From positions 6,954,001-7,018,000 of the forward strand of contig NC_051106.1 of assembly GCF_901709675.1 (NCBI RefSeq): 64,000 nucleotides of DNA. The letters are read 5' to 3'. The notes below the pieces were generated by a model. That model was given only the letters and a program-made list of their open reading frames with translations, was not told the origin of the DNA and ran no database searches. Position 1 is the first letter of the stretch; every line of letters starts with the position of its first letter. This document shows, piece by piece, positions 49,960-60,929 of the stretch. The position numbers were made by a program, and so were the translations under genes. This stretch comes from Syngnathus acus. Taxonomy: Eukaryota > Chordata > Actinopteri > Syngnathiformes > Syngnathidae.

Positions 49960-51180
49960 TTAAAGTCACCTCGAGAGTCGTGGTTAAAGTTAAAATAGCA
50001 CACAAAAGTAACAAGTCCGCTTCTGTTTGGACTTTAAAGTGACTTTGTTAAGCGCATGTCCTTAAGACCCAAACGGAGCTCCTCATAAGGATGTGAAGCA
50101 GCGGCTTGGTTACATAACACCACTTGGACACAGCAGCATATGGGGGAAAAACACTCCGCCTTCTCATAAAAGGACAAACATGCATCCTTGAGCTTTCCAG
50201 CTTTTTTTCCTCTCTCTCATGGTAGCAAAAAACTCTCAATAGTAAGAAAAACAAAACATCTTTTTTTTTTAAAGGGTATTTTAACATCTAAGTCATCGTG
50301 ACAATTTTGTGCAAATTAATTTCAACTTTTATATAGGTAAATAATTTCCAAGATAGATGAAAATGTAATATGAGAAAAAGTCATATTTTTTAATTCTATA
50401 GTGCGAAATAATGTAATAATTCGTCCAGGTTTGGTGTAAAAGGTGTCTGAGGACTGCTTTTACGGTATCAAGCAACGGCCATTACATCACCCTGCACCAC
50501 TAAAACAGTCGGGGTGATTTATAAAGCATCAGATCATCTGCAAAAAGAAGCCCTTCGCCAGCCTGTGATCGGCTAATAAGACTTTAGTGAGGTCAACTGT
50601 GATCTCCTTCTACCCTCATCCACTGTTTTTTTGTTTTTTTTAGAGAAAGTAGTAACATTCCTTACTGACAGCAGATTCATGATGAAGTTTTGTGTGTGTG
50701 CGTGCGTGCGCGCAGGCGCGTTCCTTGTCCACTTGCATATACAAAAGACACAACGGGGGGATAAGCTTGGCCAAGTAAAGACCCCCCTCCCTTGCCCAAT
50801 CCTCTCCCAGTCAAAGATGTTTGCTATGTTTCATTAGCGGGCCCCTGTGTTGCCTTTGTGCAAGCACCCATGCGTGAGTATTCTGGACCGTGACCAAGTC
50901 AAAGACACCTGCGCAACCTTTTCAAATGTTCCCAAATTGTGGAGTGGGAAGCATTCGAGGAAAGGAATTCTGACCCAAAATGTCATTCGATGGTAAGGTC
51001 TTACGCACTTGTTTGGCAACATTGTGTTGGGTGGAAAACATGACGCAGTGGAAATGTCAAATTTGATGCAAGAGCTGCATTAAAAACAAAGTTTATTATT
51101 ATTATTATAATTATTATTGGTGTTGGAGGACGTTTGCAATCGCATGAACTCGCACGTAGTATTAAACAAAAAAAAATAAA
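49960..51180. other. cys1 upstream region
   Basis: No coding exon is recognised. The part next to 49.95 kb should hold the cys1 promoter, but no clean X-box or TATA box stands out. Short TG/CG repeats lie at 50693-50715. The rest is A/T-rich. Confidence 0.45.
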
Positions 51181-51196
51181 AAAAATAAAATCCAGT

Positions 51197-51204
51197 TCCG
51201 GAAG
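51197..51204 (+). promoter_or_regulatory. ETS-type promoter motif
   Basis: CCGGAAGT, the consensus ETS/GABP site common in TATA-less housekeeping promoters, lies about 170 bases before the small ORF at 51371. It supports, but does not prove, a promoter here. Confidence 0.4.
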
Positions 51205-51370
51205 TAGAATCCCAGCCACAGGTACTTCTAATCAACCGGCAGGTAAACGAGCTAGTTAGTGAGAGCGCGTCCATGCTAGCTCGGTCCATTGTTTCCAGTT
51301 TTGCTACCGTCTTTCTAAATTCTGTTGTTTCCACTCTCCCCCGTGTTCAAGTGTGTCTTATTATAAAGAG

Positions 51371-51535
51371 ATGAGGCACACATCTGGACAAAAAGTCAAC
51401 AGCTTCCAGACGAGTGGGGAGGAGGCTTCGGAAAAAGATGAACACCACAGCCTAGCATACTGCATAACTGTGGCTTTTTTTTTTCTTTTTTGGACAGCTT
51501 CACTCTACTTCCTGCAGAGAAGAAGACATTCACAA
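51371..51535 (+). CDS. Possible first coding exon of a small single-pass membrane protein, not recognised
   Basis: The frame opens at ATG 51371 and stays open past a donor-like CAA|GTAAGAG at 51536, giving 55 residues in phase 0. The first 27 are polar and include SGEEASEKDEHH. A hydrophobic segment follows at about 28-48 (LAYCITVAFFFLFWTASLYF), then the basic RRRH. This is the plan of a single-pass protein with a positive flank. An ETS motif upstream fits a promoter. No family was recognised and no convincing second exon was found. If the donor is not used, the frame ends after 66 residues. Part of the hydrophobic segment comes from a T-run, so chance is a real alternative. Confidence 0.33.
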
Positions 51536-51579
51536 GTAAGAGCTCCATTCACCACTCATGGATTTCTGTGATTTGTTTT

Positions 51580-54500
51580 TAGGCCACAAATGGTAACCAG
51601 TCCAGCTTTTCCCACAAAGCATGTTGTCATTGTTATTGTGGGCAAGTCGAATAGCAGAAGCATTCTGTAACTGCCCAAGTCGGCACGCAGTTGTGTCTTT
51701 CGCCGCTGGGTGGAGCTGTTGCAGCTCCGGCGATGGTTCGGGTTTTGCATGGTGCGCATGGTGGACTCTAGTAATTGTGTTTCGATTACACGCTTCATTT
51801 ATATTCTGCTCTTGAAGGCTTTTTGTAAACAGGTCAGATAGAGGCTAATGTTTCAAACTGATTTTATTTGAATTTGGATTGAAATATTCCAGGTTTACAG
51901 CGTTTTTTGTTAGGGTCCAAAAGTCTAGTGTGTTAATATTAGAAACCAGCAGGTGGCACCATTGCTCAGTGTAATTTAATTCCGGTTGAACACAAAGCAT
52001 GACAAAATTGATATTTGTGTTAGTTTCATTTAAATAGCCATAGAGACATTTTATAAATATTATATGTATATCCATCTAAGGCAACAATAATCAACATGAG
52101 GAACTAAGAATATATGCACACCAGCATAGAGTATATCTGTTGACATGTGCTCAACTGTTGCTGACATCAATGCTATTTATTAGCCTGTCTATGGTGTTTT
52201 GCATTCTCTGTTAGCATTAAGCTATGTGAGACCAAATTCTTGAGTTGGAGCACTCGTATCACAAAGCTCTCCAATATTTTTAATATTTTCACCCTCTTGC
52301 GTAAACCACACTCTCACCAGCACGGTCAAGTGTCATCCTTTCCAGACAAAATGGCCGAGCAATCAACAGAAAACAATTAGTGCTCCCCTCAGCCTCTGCG
52401 AGCTGCTCGATAGCGGCATGTGCTCACTTCCTAATTATTTACCAGGCGAGAGGCTTCATTGTGAGAGTTGGAGGGAAAAGTGGCTGCTAATCAATCCGCC
52501 TATTATACCTGAGCCTGTTTGTCAGCTTCCAAATGTGTCGGGCGGCTCTATGTAATTAGCTTCTCCTACGTGTCTATCAATGTCGACCAATTATGCTCCC
52601 GTAATTACCACACTGTTGTTTTGTCACCATTGACGGGAACGTCTCGAACGAGCGGTGTGGAATATCGATTTTGATTTAATTAAGGTGATGCGAGTGGATT
52701 GAACCAAATGGAATTATTCCACTTTAAAAATATATCGACATGCGAGATATTTATATATCGTTAAAGGGAGTGCCACATTAGTTGATTCAACTCATTGCCT
52801 CTCTAGAACTTAGCGCTACCATATCCAATCGAATCAAGCCCCCTTAAAATAAACTGCCCTTGTTTTGGCATTCTTGATTGGAAGACGAGATCACAAAATG
52901 CTTTCATGACAGCCAAGAGACAACTCGACAGAGAGCACAGTCTGTGTGCGCTTGTCTGCGTGTCTCCCAGAGAGCGATGGCGTGGGCAGTAGCCGAGGTA
53001 TGGAGGAGGCTCACCTCTATTATCTGCTCACATTGAACACCTCGGCACTGCCCGCCTGCAAAGAGATGTCTACAGTATGTTTTCATTTCTTTGGCATCCA
53101 CATAAAGAGGGAATATTTGAAACCTGACATCAGGGAGAAGACTCATTACACCAAAACTCATTGATTGGAGTTTTGACTGTATTATGTCATTCGAACTCCA
53201 TTTTTTTGCAGTAGAAACAAATAAAATGCCCTTCCAGTTCCAAATTATACCTTAAATTGTGTGTACAGCATTGGTAGTCTTTTTTTTTTTTTTTTTTTTA
53301 AATACAATTTGTATTTAGTGATTTTGTTTTCCTGCAACAACAGATGCCTTTCGCTTCAGCAGCAGCTAAAAGTAAATTAAACCCCTCTTTGAGTCGGGCA
53401 ACCATCCAGTGGAGAAAAATTGAATCGGGCAGCCGCAAGTTGAGGGGACGGCAAGGTTAAGAAAATGCAACAAAGGCGTGCAGTGTTTTCATTGAAAATC
53501 AATACTGTGCTTCTCATTAATGTCCTGGTGCTGCTGCATTAAAATCATACCCACACACTCGGGAATATAAGGGTGCACCGTAACTTCTCAAATAGCGGGG
53601 CGGGCCCCCAGGGGCCACCTACTTCTTGGTTTGCTGATTCATGCAAAGGGCTACACTTCTGATTATACTTTGGATATATTACCACGGTAGTTGTTAATTA
53701 GGCTGTGATAAACTCCATTTACAACCGTGTTAATCCCTTGAATAGTTACAGTATCTGATTAACACCTGCACTAAACAAGCCGTCACATTTAAAATTACCC
53801 CCCACCCCCAGCTCAATTAGATCTCAGTAAGAGCAGTTAATTACGCCAACGGCCAAATGCATGTCACACCTGGATTTTTTTTTTTATGCCAGTGTGACAT
53901 CGTATGACGGTCCCGTGCCTCGGCGCTGACTGAGACAAAGGTGGACGTTTATTAGCAGATGGGGGGAAAGGTCCACTAGGGAAAGGCGCCGGCGTGACAT
54001 TTTAGAAGTGCAGCAGGGCAATTAACTGGCATTGCTCGCTGGACTTGTGTTGTGGATCAGCTCAGGAGTGCTTTGATTTGGATAAAAGTGGCTAGCTAGC
54101 TGGCTGTGCTGCTAAAACTGCTGGGTCAAAAACAAGCCGATTTGGGTAAAAAAAATTCTGGGTTGTTTACCGCTGGTAACTTTTCGGTGACCTGGATTGT
54201 TAATTTTTCGTGGCTAGTATTTGAAGAACTTGTTTGGCAGCATTGGCTGGTTTCGGCTGGAATGACAATGAATTCCAACCTTTCACCATCATGAAGCCAT
54301 GAATACAAAACCTTGCTAATCATCGTGTTGCCATTAACCCCCCCTCCCTCTTCCCATCATAACTCTCCATCCCGTGGTCACGTTGCCGCCTGAAGGTCAC
54401 GGGAGCCTTTTAGCGTCGCATGCCATCGAGGACTCTTCGTGGCTGACCTTTCGGCATCTGTCACTTCCCTGGCCAGCGCCGATCTCGATGTAAGCGCGTG

Positions 54501-57260
54501 ATTGCATGGAACCTCGCCCTGCCTTGTCTTGATTGTCCCCCCCTGTCCATTTTCAGACGACTTTGGGCCAAAAGCGAGGCGCACGCTGAAATAGTCGTCT
54601 GCCAATCGCGCAATGTCTTCCAAACCTTTATTGAGCCAAGTTTGCGAAATCTCATGGCACACCACCAAACAAAAATATCACCAAAAAAGTATCAATTAGA
54701 TATTATGTAAACAGTCCTGGGACGTTCTGCCATCGTTAGTAACCCAAGGAATTCAATGGACCTCCTCTGCTTCTTCTCAGCTCTGTGTAAAGTTTGTATC
54801 GTCTTTAGTTTTGACACTACTCACACTCGTACGTTATATTCCACATTTGATGAAGTGTCGCCGAGTCCAATCGTCATATCTGCGTAGCGCCGCAAACACA
54901 GAAAAGATGACGGACGAACGGGCATTTTGACGCCCGAGGGCGGGGAGCGGTGGGCAGTCGAGCCGCTCGTGTTGACGGAGCTTTTATGTGAGTGATTTGT
55001 TCTTGACGGCATCTGCTCATTAATCTTTTACATCTTCGCCTCTGGTTGTTATTCCTCAGAAGTCAGTCAGCCTCTCCTCACTTATTTTGACAGCAGCAAT
55101 TACTTTTATCTTCACCACAAAAACGAGGGATGGCGAGCTAAAGGTGGACACAGGTTGTTGTCATTTCCCCTCACCTACTTGCGAGATTTTATATCTTTTG
55201 TAGGAGCTGAGTTTTTGCGCACTTGTTCGCTTAAAGCTGCACTTGGCAGGATTTTGAGTTTCTTTGCTTATGTTTTTCCCTTTTTTTGTTGTAATATTAA
55301 TATTGTCACGTCGCTAGCCTAAGGACGGCCTGTAATTAAAATGTGAAACCATTTAATTAAACTGTCTATTAATGAAATAGCATCTTGGTGACTTTGACAG
55401 ATGAATTAATTTATTTATTTTACATTGTATGACATTGTTCGTGACACTCTTGACTAACATTGAACTTTGTGCGACACAGTGTGACAAACTAATAGGCCAT
55501 CAAACAAAAGGCCATTTAACAAGCCCCTAAATAAATGAGTGTAATTGAATAAAAATGTAATTGAATTAAAATCCCATTAATAAGTAACACAAGCTGTCTG
55601 ATTTAAGAAAAAAAAAAAGATGAAGACCTTCATGACAAAATTAGCCATGAAAGAAATGATAGCAGCAAGATACGAGTCGTTTTTTTTTTCCAATAAATAT
55701 TCCAAATTGTGTTTATAATGAGTTGCTGATCCGCATTTGAATTCTGCAGGTTGTAGCTGACAGTGATTTTGAAGGGTGCGCCTGCTGAGTCCAGGTGAAA
55801 CAGAGTTTAAAGCCAGCTGAAGGGCATGCGGGAACTCAAGCAGCTGGGGTGCCTCAAATACCCTTTTGATGCTAATTTGCACTGTTAAAAAAAAAAAAAA
55901 AGAAAAACCTCCACCAAAAGGGATTAAATCAGGTGTTAACAGAGAGGATCATTCTGACTTAAACAGTGTGTGACCTTAAAATGAAAAAGTACAAAAATAG
56001 GAAAAAGTTAAAGAAGTAAATTTATTCAAAGAGATTTGGTTTGTGTTTCAGTGCTGTCGCGCCATCCTGCTTCATCCTGCAGACGGATTTGCAGCTCAGT
56101 AGAGAAATACGTCACTCTGGATATGCTGTAAGTCTTTCAGCTCTGGTTTCCTCCTCCATCTTCTCATCTTGCATACGTGTCACACTTTGAATTATTATTT
56201 TTTTGTGTTCTTTTCAATGCACAAACGGTACAATAGTTTGAAAACCCGTAGAAAATAATGTTTATGTAGCAGGGGCGTAGCTAGAAAGTTTTCACACCAG
56301 TGAGGGGTGGCCTGGGGTGCCCAAGCATTATTTTATTAATCATTCCCGGTGGTTATTTTTTATCATTTAACAACAAGTGATATTCGCATGTGTTATTTTG
56401 GTCAAAGTGAGAAAGGCTTGCAAGGTTTTATGAATAATCATAACAAGCAAAGATCCATCCTTGTACACCAACATCACTTTATTACTTGGATGTTTTATTT
56501 TACAAAAAAGATTGCAGTATGAAAAAAACAACAACCTTACATTTGCAAATTACAAGTCAAGGAGTGTCATTGGAGATTGCACTTCAACAGCTGAATCGTG
56601 TCAATACATTTCAGAAAGATAGCTTCATCACACATAATCAACACTGGCGATAATGAGGAATACATTCGGGATTCTCTGTGTGCTTAATAGGCCTTCCTTT
56701 TTTTTTCCCCCAACAGAAATCCGTCATTGATCCGCGTTAGAGGCGTGCAGTCCCCACGGTGGTCGGATGAGGATGCAGCTTTTCCAGGAGGTATCGTTTC
56801 ACTTTCCCGTTTGGTCTAATTTTGCCTCCTTCCACGAGAAGGTGATAGTGAGACGCTAAAAGGTCTCAGGCACTTTTTGAAGTCATGAGGTTTTTCACAA
56901 TGTAGTCTTGATGATCATTTATAGTTATATAAATAAAACAATTAGACAATAAATTAGTTGTTGACTAGAATACTAGAATGAAAAACTCTGCATTGCCCCC
57001 TGCTTGTCAAAATCAGATGATCCGATTTTGTTGGCTTTAATGCTTCAGGCTATTTGGGTTGTTGACATTAGGGATGGGCAAAAAATTCAATCAATTATTG
57101 AATCTGATGAATGCTGGACTACTTGACTTCAAGTAGTTTGCTATCTGAAAGAGGAGGAGAAGGAATGGCCTTTAACTATTTCAGCACATTAAACTGACAC
57201 CGATTTTACACACACACCAGCCACACTCAGATTTTTCCTGAAGAATAATATAAAGAAACT
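51580..57260. other. Non-coding region downstream of tunar, with homeodomain-rich blocks
   Basis: No exon is supported. A CTCF-like motif (CCAGCAGGTGGCACC) is at 51946-51960. Two stretches, about 52260-52700 and 53500-53900, are dense in TAATTA, AATTAG, TAATTAC and ATGCAAA words and low in simple repeats. They look like conserved developmental enhancers. An exon-like segment with good splice sites at 56053-56129 (plus strand) has no coherent continuation. A hAT-related fragment is at 54621-54697. Confidence 0.4.
54621..54697. mobile_element. hAT-related MITE fragment
   Basis: It shares an AATCTCA, CACCAC-AAACA, ATATCAC-AAAA, AGTATCAAT series with the fragment at 22088-22166, and starts CCAAACCTTTATTGAGCC. 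This resembles the inner end of common fish hAT MITEs. No complete terminal repeat or target duplication was found. Confidence 0.5.
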
Positions 57261-57264
57261 TTAA

Positions 57265-57779
57265 TTGAACAGATCTCAGGTTTTATTAAGAAACACACCT
57301 CTAGAAAAACTCACATTGTTCATTCCGCAGAAATAAGTCTGAATTGCGTATTTATGACGGTATAGTCTTATAAAAGGCTTTTTCCAAAAGTCCTTGAAGT
57401 CCTTTGTGATCCATGTGAAGAGGGCAGCTGCACTTTAAAGTTAGCATAAGCCTCGTGCGGTCAGTACAAGCGAGCCAGTATTCAGATTTGCACATCCACT
57501 GCACGGTCTTGGATCCCATTCGATCCCGTTCCTGTCTTTGGTCCGCCTCTGTCGTCCTCCGGTCTTCATGACTCTTGTTGATATCGAACGCCTCTACAGC
57601 GTGGTGTAGATGTAGACAAAGATGATGACCAGTAAGTTAAGAATGGTCCCGATGATGCCCAACATGGCCAAGATGGTCTCCTCTTTGCTTTCTTTGTCTT
57701 GGCTTCCCCTTTCCTCATCACTGTAGACAGAGTTGACCATTTTCCCTGGATGCATCTGGAGTTTACGTCTCACACCTGT
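57265..57779 (-). ncRNA. tunar: tunar terminal exon
   Basis: The exon starts after a clear minus-strand acceptor (TTCTGTGTTCATTCCAG before 57779). It should end about 20 bases past a minus-strand AATAAA (TTTATT at 57282-57287), giving about 515 bases. TUNAR (megamind in zebrafish) is one of the best conserved vertebrate long RNAs and is linked to neural differentiation. Here the exon clearly also codes for the TUNAR micropeptide. Confidence 0.75.
57594..57740 (-). CDS. tunar: TUNAR micropeptide (beta- and neural-cell regulin, BNLN), 48 aa
   Basis: This is a single-pass ER membrane micropeptide reported in mammals to act on SERCA calcium pumps and neural differentiation. The ORF is 48 codons plus TAG, too short for most gene callers. 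It starts MVNSVYSDEERGSQDKESKE. The C-terminal half, LAMLGIIGTILNLL plus VIIFVYIYTTL, is a transmembrane helix at about residues 27-45 and is, as I remember it, nearly identical to the human 48-aa peptide (which has IV in place of LV). The ATG at 57740 has a strong Kozak context (A at -3, G at +4). An in-frame ATG lies five codons upstream at 57755, and the frame is open to the exon start. Conservation at the peptide level and identical length make this a confident coding call inside a gene usually labelled lncRNA. Confidence 0.95.
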   Translation of the reverse strand: MVNSVYSDEERGSQDKESKEETILAMLGIIGTILNLLVIIFVYIYTTL

Positions 57780-58121
57780 CTGGAATGAACACAGAAATTC
57801 ATGATAGATTTTGAAAGTCGAGGCAAGCTTGGTTCTCCCAGCTAGCTAGCAAGTTAGCTAACAACAAGCTTGGGCTTCAAGTGTAGCTAATCATGTAGCA
57901 GAGTCACTACCAAGTCTGTAAATTTCCACCCTAAGGGGTGAATAAGCTACATTTGGATTAAACAAGTTGTTTTCTTTTTGTCGTTGAACAGAAATAATCA
58001 ACCCGGGCCCCCACACCGCTATATCCCCCCCCCAATCTGTAAACAGTAAATAAATAATTTCAGTCATCTTGCTTCTCGCACGTTGCACCACGTTGCGTCG
58101 CTGCCATCGTGTTTTATTCAC

Positions 58122-60386
58122 GACGGCGAGAAATATTTTCCCATCAAAAATAAATTACGTGGAGGCGTTTTTGTTCTTTAATAGAATATCAGCCATCTGC
58201 TTCATTCGAAGCGCACGGCGATGAAACATTCATTGTCTTTGTGTGTCGGTCAAAGTGGTTGGAAATAGCAGGTTATCGGATTCGCCTGCATCTGTTGCCG
58301 TTAAAATCGACTTTCAACTAGTTGGGTATAGTTTTTGGAGCCTGCAGTGAGTAGCAGTAGTATGTTTATTTATTTTTTTTATTTGGTATAACCCAGAGGC
58401 GCAGCAGCTTGTGCAAGCTGGCATCCAAAAGCTCTCAGGAGAAACGTGTTTTCTTTTTGCAGGTCAGTGGGTTGCACATGAGGACTAGCGACAGCAAAAG
58501 CTTGTAGACACAAAATAGACTTCTTGACAGGATTTGAAAATCTTGTAGTGCGGCGCTAGGTGTAACACGTATGGCGGCATTCTAAAATGATATATGTTAA
58601 TACATTTTAGTATGAACTTAATATTATCCCCTGATAAGAAAACCTCTCTTGTTTATTGCTATACGCAGAGAAAAGATCATTTTCCCTTTCCCAATGGCTC
58701 CGATGGATTTGTTATTTGACTTTGCCCCCATCCGGAAGAAGTACAGATGATTCTGTTATCTCTCGCTATCGATTGCTCCTGCTAGTCATCAGCTCGTTTG
58801 AACACTTTCACGGCTGATAAATCCGGGCCGCGCTTGTCAAGGCCGCTCAGCAGTCCAACCTTTTTCTTTTTCCCTGAGTTATTATCCTTGCGAGATCGGG
58901 CTCGCACCTGCGCAGCAACAAGCCCGCAGGCATTACAAACAAAACACAAGATATAAATATAAAACATAAAAAAAAAAAGGGCAGACAGAAGAAGTGATGC
59001 CAGACAACAAATCCCAACACTCCTGCCGGCTTGCGCCTAATAGAAGGGAACATCCGCAGATCAGTGGAGAGTGAAACCGTTTGCCACGCGAATAATCGGC
59101 AACATGTCAAACAAGGGCGCCAGATGCTAACCCGCTCCGACAAGGCACGCTCGCTTTTGGCGTGGCGGAATGCGCATGCAGGTGCACGCCCACCGCCACA
59201 CACTCGAAGATTAGAAAGCGTCTCGCGCTGTCAACCGGAAGGACGATCCGGTTTCTTTTCGGCCTTTGACAGAATGACTTTGTTGTGTTTACGGAAAATT
59301 GTGAGTGATTGCCTGTCTTCGCTGTTCAAACTGTAAATATCTCAAAACAGGTTATCATGTCAAACTTATCTGACAAGAGTATATTTGAATATTTCCACCA
59401 AGAACCCAGGCTAAACTCTAAACCTACAAAAATTGTCAGTCAAGAAGCCTCATAGATTGACAAAAAATTTGCCTAAAGTTTCAAACTGATGCAGTATAGC
59501 GCCAACTACTGCCCAGGAGGACTTACTCCATATCGGATTTTTTTTGTGTGCTTTCCGTATGGTATCAGGAGCCTCCATTTTAAAATAAGGCCAGTATCGA
59601 CTCAATATCGCCCGCTAGTATCGTTCTCACCCCACCCTAGTTATTAATTTTTTCTTTTTTGTACTGTGAGTTAGAGAATCACCGAAAGGTAATTGCTTTC
59701 TTTTACACAATGCAAAGTTGAGTAGTTAATAGCAATGGAAACGGGCAGAGGGGTTTTAATTAGCCAATGTGGTTTCCTAATTTTATCTGGGCAGCACAGA
59801 GGACGGGTTGGTAGCACATCTGAGGTTCAGGGTTCAAATCTCGGCCACGACCTCCCTTTATGGAGTCTGCGTTTTCTCGCTATTAGTTATTTAATTTACC
59901 ACGGCTGTCTCTGCATTTCCAAAGTTAAGAATTTTCCCCAAAAATCTGATTTGTCAAATGTAAAAAAATAAAATAAAAAAAGGGTTGGGTTGCTTCTAGG
60001 GGTAACAATAAGGCGCTCGAAGGGTCCATGCAAACAGAATTTTAGAAATACCTCTCACTATGATGTAATGTCTGACAAGTGTGTCATAATGTATTGGATC
60101 GAAGAGCTTCTAAGGGTCAAGCCTGAAATAAATAAAAAATGCACGGCTGAATAAATCCACTCAAAAGAAGCCAGCATGTTTGCCGAAGGTCAGACGTCAA
60201 TTAGTCAGCGTTGTCGTTCCGCAAAAGCCACTTTAACTTGTTAAGATCATGCATGACATGACTGGTACCACCCGGAGCGCCTTTTCTGACCATCTCCATT
60301 AATTATTCAAGCCTGCTCTCTATATTTCTTTTACAAAGTAGCCATAACCACACGTCACATAAATTTAGACTGTTAAGTTTGCTTAC
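58122..60386 (-). other. tunar intron sequence
   Basis: This is most of the intron between the two tunar exons (57780-60386). No other coding sequence is recognised. It contains a degenerate SINE at 59789-59880 and a patch with GATAC/GTATCG words at 59560-59640 resembling the end of a common fish MITE. Confidence 0.5.
59789..59880 (+). mobile_element. Degenerate tRNA-derived SINE fragment
   Basis: GGGCAGCACAGAGGACGGGTTGG begins like the frequent fish SINE head (GGCGGCACGGTGG). It contains GGTTGGTAGCACATCTGAGG and a B-box-like GGTTCAAATCTCGGCC, then TGGAGTCTGCGTTTTCTC. It is not an intact tRNA gene. Confidence 0.65.
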
Positions 60387-60664
60387 CTTGCAAAATATCA
60401 GGAATAACATGGACATGCTGGAGGTAGATGCTTCCCAAGAGTACACAGACAACTAAAGTGACGGCGGCACCGGGCGGGGGTCACTTGTCGTCCGAGTGCT
60501 CCACTTGAATGTTCATCTCTCAACTTGCCGTGGCTTGAAAGCGCCGATTCTTTGTGGTCTTCTTGTCTGGGTGGAAGGATGTTGTGAAGTTGAAGATTGG
60601 ATGATGGGCTGATGTGGGCGGGAGCGAGAGAGTGGAGATATGGCATCCGTCTTTCCTCTCACTT
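60387..60664 (-). ncRNA. tunar: Candidate upstream exon of tunar
   Basis: On the minus strand a textbook acceptor (long T-rich tract, GTCTGTTTGCAG) ends at 60665 and a textbook donor (CAAG|GTAAGC) follows 60387, giving a 278-base exon. Spliced to 57779 it leaves the micropeptide frame open and adds in-frame ATGs at 60416 and 60410. The first exon was not identified with certainty; GTGAGT-like donors lie near 60.85 kb. Confidence 0.6.
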
Positions 60665-60901
60665 CTGCAAACAGACAAACAAACAAAACAATCTCCCCCA
60701 AAAAAAAAAAAAAAAAAATAGTTTGCATGCCCTGCCTTGCGAATGACTTTTCGGATCAAACTTATTTTTTGAAGCGACTTTAGTCAGGAGTGCCGCGAAG
60801 GGCACCCGTCACCTTGCGCTGCTTTCAGACAAGAGGCATCCCCCTACTCACTCCCTTTCCCTCGCTTTCTTACTCCCTCAAAGCATATTAATGCAGCTAC
60901 G

Positions 60902-60914
60902 GTTGCCCGGCAAC
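60902..60914. promoter_or_regulatory. Perfect RFX X-box palindrome upstream of tunar
   Basis: GTTGCC-C-GGCAAC is a perfect inverted repeat and fits the RFX X-box consensus exactly. It lies about 240 bases upstream of the candidate tunar exon start, where a promoter is expected. RFX factors control ciliary and neural genes. Confidence 0.55.
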
Positions 60915-60929
60915 GCACTCGAGGGAGTC

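Noticed and set aside
50217-50232. X-box near the cys1 promoter
   Set aside because: Only a half-site (CATGGTAGCAA) is present; too degenerate to call.
59806-59830. tRNA-like B box
   Set aside because: No cloverleaf can be drawn; the context matches a worn tRNA-derived SINE.
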